From contig DNYO01000231.1 of assembly GCA_003506795.1 (NCBI GenBank), forward strand, positions 1-6,441: a DNA stretch of 6,441 nucleotides. The letters run 5' to 3'. Below the pieces are notes generated by a model, which saw nothing but the letters and a program-made list of their open reading frames with translations, was not told the origin of the DNA and did no database searches. Origin of the DNA: Deltaproteobacteria bacterium (lineage in GTDB: Bacteria > Desulfobacterota > Syntrophorhabdia > Syntrophorhabdales > Syntrophorhabdaceae). The translations under genes were made by a program, and so were the position numbers. Numbering within the stretch: position 1 is the first letter of the stretch; each line of letters begins with the position of its first letter. Below, piece after piece: positions 5,152-6,441 of this stretch.

Positions 5152-6135
5152 CTACTTCTTTATCATCCCTGCTTCCTTCAGGATATCCTTAAGTATCGGG
5201 ATCTTCCTGGGAATCTCTTTCTTCATCATTGTCTCCCCATCCGTGAACTTCGCCGCGATATGGTTTTTCTTCAGCTCGGCTACATATCCCGGGTCGCTCG
5301 TCACCTTTTTAATCGTTTGCTCCAGGATGCTCACGATCTCCTTCGGTGTCTTTGCCGGAACCGCCAGGATAATCGATACGGGGATGTCCGGAACATCCTT
5401 CCCGAAGACCTTCACAAGGTCCGGAATAGAGGGATCAAGCCCCACGGATTTCGGATCCTCAAAGGAAAAGAGGATCCTCAGTTTTTTTGCCTCCGCCTGA
5501 GGCGCGGCGGCAAAAGCACTCGTCACACCCACGGGAACATGCTTTCCCATAACGCTCGAGATGACCTCCATGTCGCCCTTGAAAGGAACCGGGATCATTT
5601 TAAGGCCGGCATGTTTGTTAAGCGACGCCATGCCCATGCTTATAATGGTCGCCACTCCCGGGTGACCGTATTTCAATCCCGGGTTGGCCTTTGCGGCCTT
5701 TACAAGATCCTGTATCGTCTTGTAGGGAGAATCCGCCGGCACCACCAGGACACGCCCGCTCCTCGATATCTCGGCGAAAACATAGAGGTCTTCCAGTTTA
5801 TAGGGTGCCTGTCCCAGGAGAACTCCCGTTATCATGTAGTCGCCCAGATTCCCGACCGTGTAGCCGTCCGGTTTGGCGCGCGCAACGTTTGAACTCACCA
5901 CCACCCCGCCGCCTCCCGGTTTGTTATCCGGCACCACCGTGGCCTTGAGGTATTTCTCAATGTACTTCCCCGTCAGCCGATTCATGATGTCTCCCAGACC
6001 ACCCGGCGGAAATCCACAGACAAGGGTGATCGGCCGCGACGGATATTTCTCCTCCGCCGCCACAGCCAGCGTCGATGTAAGACAAAAACCCATCAGAACC
6101 AGAACTACCATAACAACCGTGAACCTTCCTCTCAT
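5152..6135 (-). CDS. tctC: Tripartite tricarboxylate transporter substrate-binding protein (TctC/Bug family)
   Basis: This 327-residue periplasmic solute-binding protein would capture a carboxylate or similar small anion and deliver it to the TctA/TctB membrane complex. A signal peptide covers about residues 1-27 (cleavage near AVAA-EEK). The mature start YPSRPITLVCGFPPGGLGD is the family's characteristic opening, with the GGxxD-type first ligand loop at 45-49. The second conserved region is NKPGGGGVVV (71-80) followed by KPDGYTV (88-94). Length is normal for the family. The ATG at 6135 has a TAGGAGGA ribosome site just upstream. It lies 71 bases after the tctA stop on the same strand, so the two are likely co-transcribed. 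Family members bind citrate, aromatic acids, dicarboxylates and other ligands, and the ligand here cannot be read from the sequence. The gene symbol is a family label. Confidence 0.93.
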   Translation of the reverse strand: MRGRFTVVMVVLVLMGFCLTSTLAVAAEEKYPSRPITLVCGFPPGGLGDIMNRLTGKYIEKYLKATVVPDNKPGGGGVVVSSNVARAKPDGYTVGNLGDYMITGVLLGQAPYKLEDLYVFAEISRSGRVLVVPADSPYKTIQDLVKAAKANPGLKYGHPGVATIISMGMASLNKHAGLKMIPVPFKGDMEVISSVMGKHVPVGVTSAFAAAPQAEAKKLRILFSFEDPKSVGLDPSIPDLVKVFGKDVPDIPVSIILAVPAKTPKEIVSILEQTIKKVTSDPGYVAELKKNHIAAKFTDGETMMKKEIPRKIPILKDILKEAGMIKK

Positions 6136-6206
6136 TACAATCCTCCTACCTAATCAGTTTATGCTGCCTTTGATACACACTATTTCCTTGCTTCCCCCAA
6201 AAGCTC

Positions 6207-6441
6207 CTAGCGACCCGACGCCTTCTTCAGGGCCGACTTCCGCACGTTCGAAAAACCTCCAAGAACGAGTAAGACCGCCGCCACAGCCAGAACCACTCCC
6301 GAAATCGGCCGCGTAGCGAAGATCATGAAGCTCCCGTCCGACATGGTGAGGGCGTTGCGGAAATTCGTTTCAAGCAGGGGGCCGAGCAACAGTGCCAGCA
6401 CCAGCGGCGCCAACTCATAACCGAATTTTCTCAGCAGAAAG
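6207..6441 (-). CDS. tctA: Tripartite tricarboxylate transporter large membrane subunit TctA, C-terminal end (partial)
   Basis: The frame is open from the window edge to the TAG at 6207, giving 78 residues with no start inside the window. The stretch GYELAPLVLALLLGPLLE followed by FRNALTMSDGSFMIF and ATRPIS is the usual C-terminal signature of TctA proteins. It is followed by one last hydrophobic helix (GVVLAVAAVLLVLGGF) and a basic tail. TctA forms the transport channel in the inner membrane. Its partner TctC follows directly. TctB, the small membrane subunit, is not between them and would have to lie beyond the edge if it is present. Confidence 0.9.
   Translation of the reverse strand, partial: FLLRKFGYELAPLVLALLLGPLLETNFRNALTMSDGSFMIFATRPISGVVLAVAAVLLVLGGFSNVRKSALKKASGR

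Noticed and set aside
5008..5892. Plus-strand open frame of 294 residues
   Set aside because: It is antisense to tctC, which has a clear signal peptide and family motifs; the plus-strand product resembles nothing known to me.

Overview
The window looks like a piece of a Gram-negative bacterial chromosome (outer-membrane porin, periplasmic solute-binding protein, sigma-54 activator). All six genes lie on the minus strand. The gene set is typical of anaerobic, organic-acid-degrading Desulfobacterota such as Syntrophorhabdus-like bacteria. That placement is an impression from gene content, not something the sequence proves.

Layout in transcription order, from high to low coordinates. 6441-6207 is the C-terminal end of TctA, the large membrane subunit of a tripartite tricarboxylate transporter (TTT). 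6135-5152 is its TctC/Bug-family periplasmic binding protein. A hairpin-rich spacer follows. 4856-3585 is a 423-residue outer-membrane porin with a signal peptide and a C-terminal Phe. A spacer with a perfect 15-bp inverted repeat follows. 3381-2419 is a sigma-54-dependent activator consisting only of the AAA+ and Fis-type HTH domains, with no sensory domain. 2335-1178 is a 12-helix MFS transporter. A 447-bp gene-free region follows, and 711-1 is the N-terminal 237 residues of an AMP-forming acyl-CoA synthetase that runs off the window.

Taken together this reads as a small catabolic locus. The porin would take a carboxylic acid across the outer membrane, the TTT system and perhaps the MFS protein across the inner membrane, and the acyl-CoA synthetase would activate it to a CoA thioester. 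The substrate cannot be read from the sequence.

The most informative non-coding signal is a near-consensus sigma-54 (-24/-12) promoter at 866-880, facing the acyl-CoA synthetase. A weaker candidate at 4973-4987 faces the porin. With the activator encoded between them, this suggests a local RpoN regulon. I found no RNA genes, CRISPR arrays, insertion sequences or broken genes, and no clearly unprecedented system.
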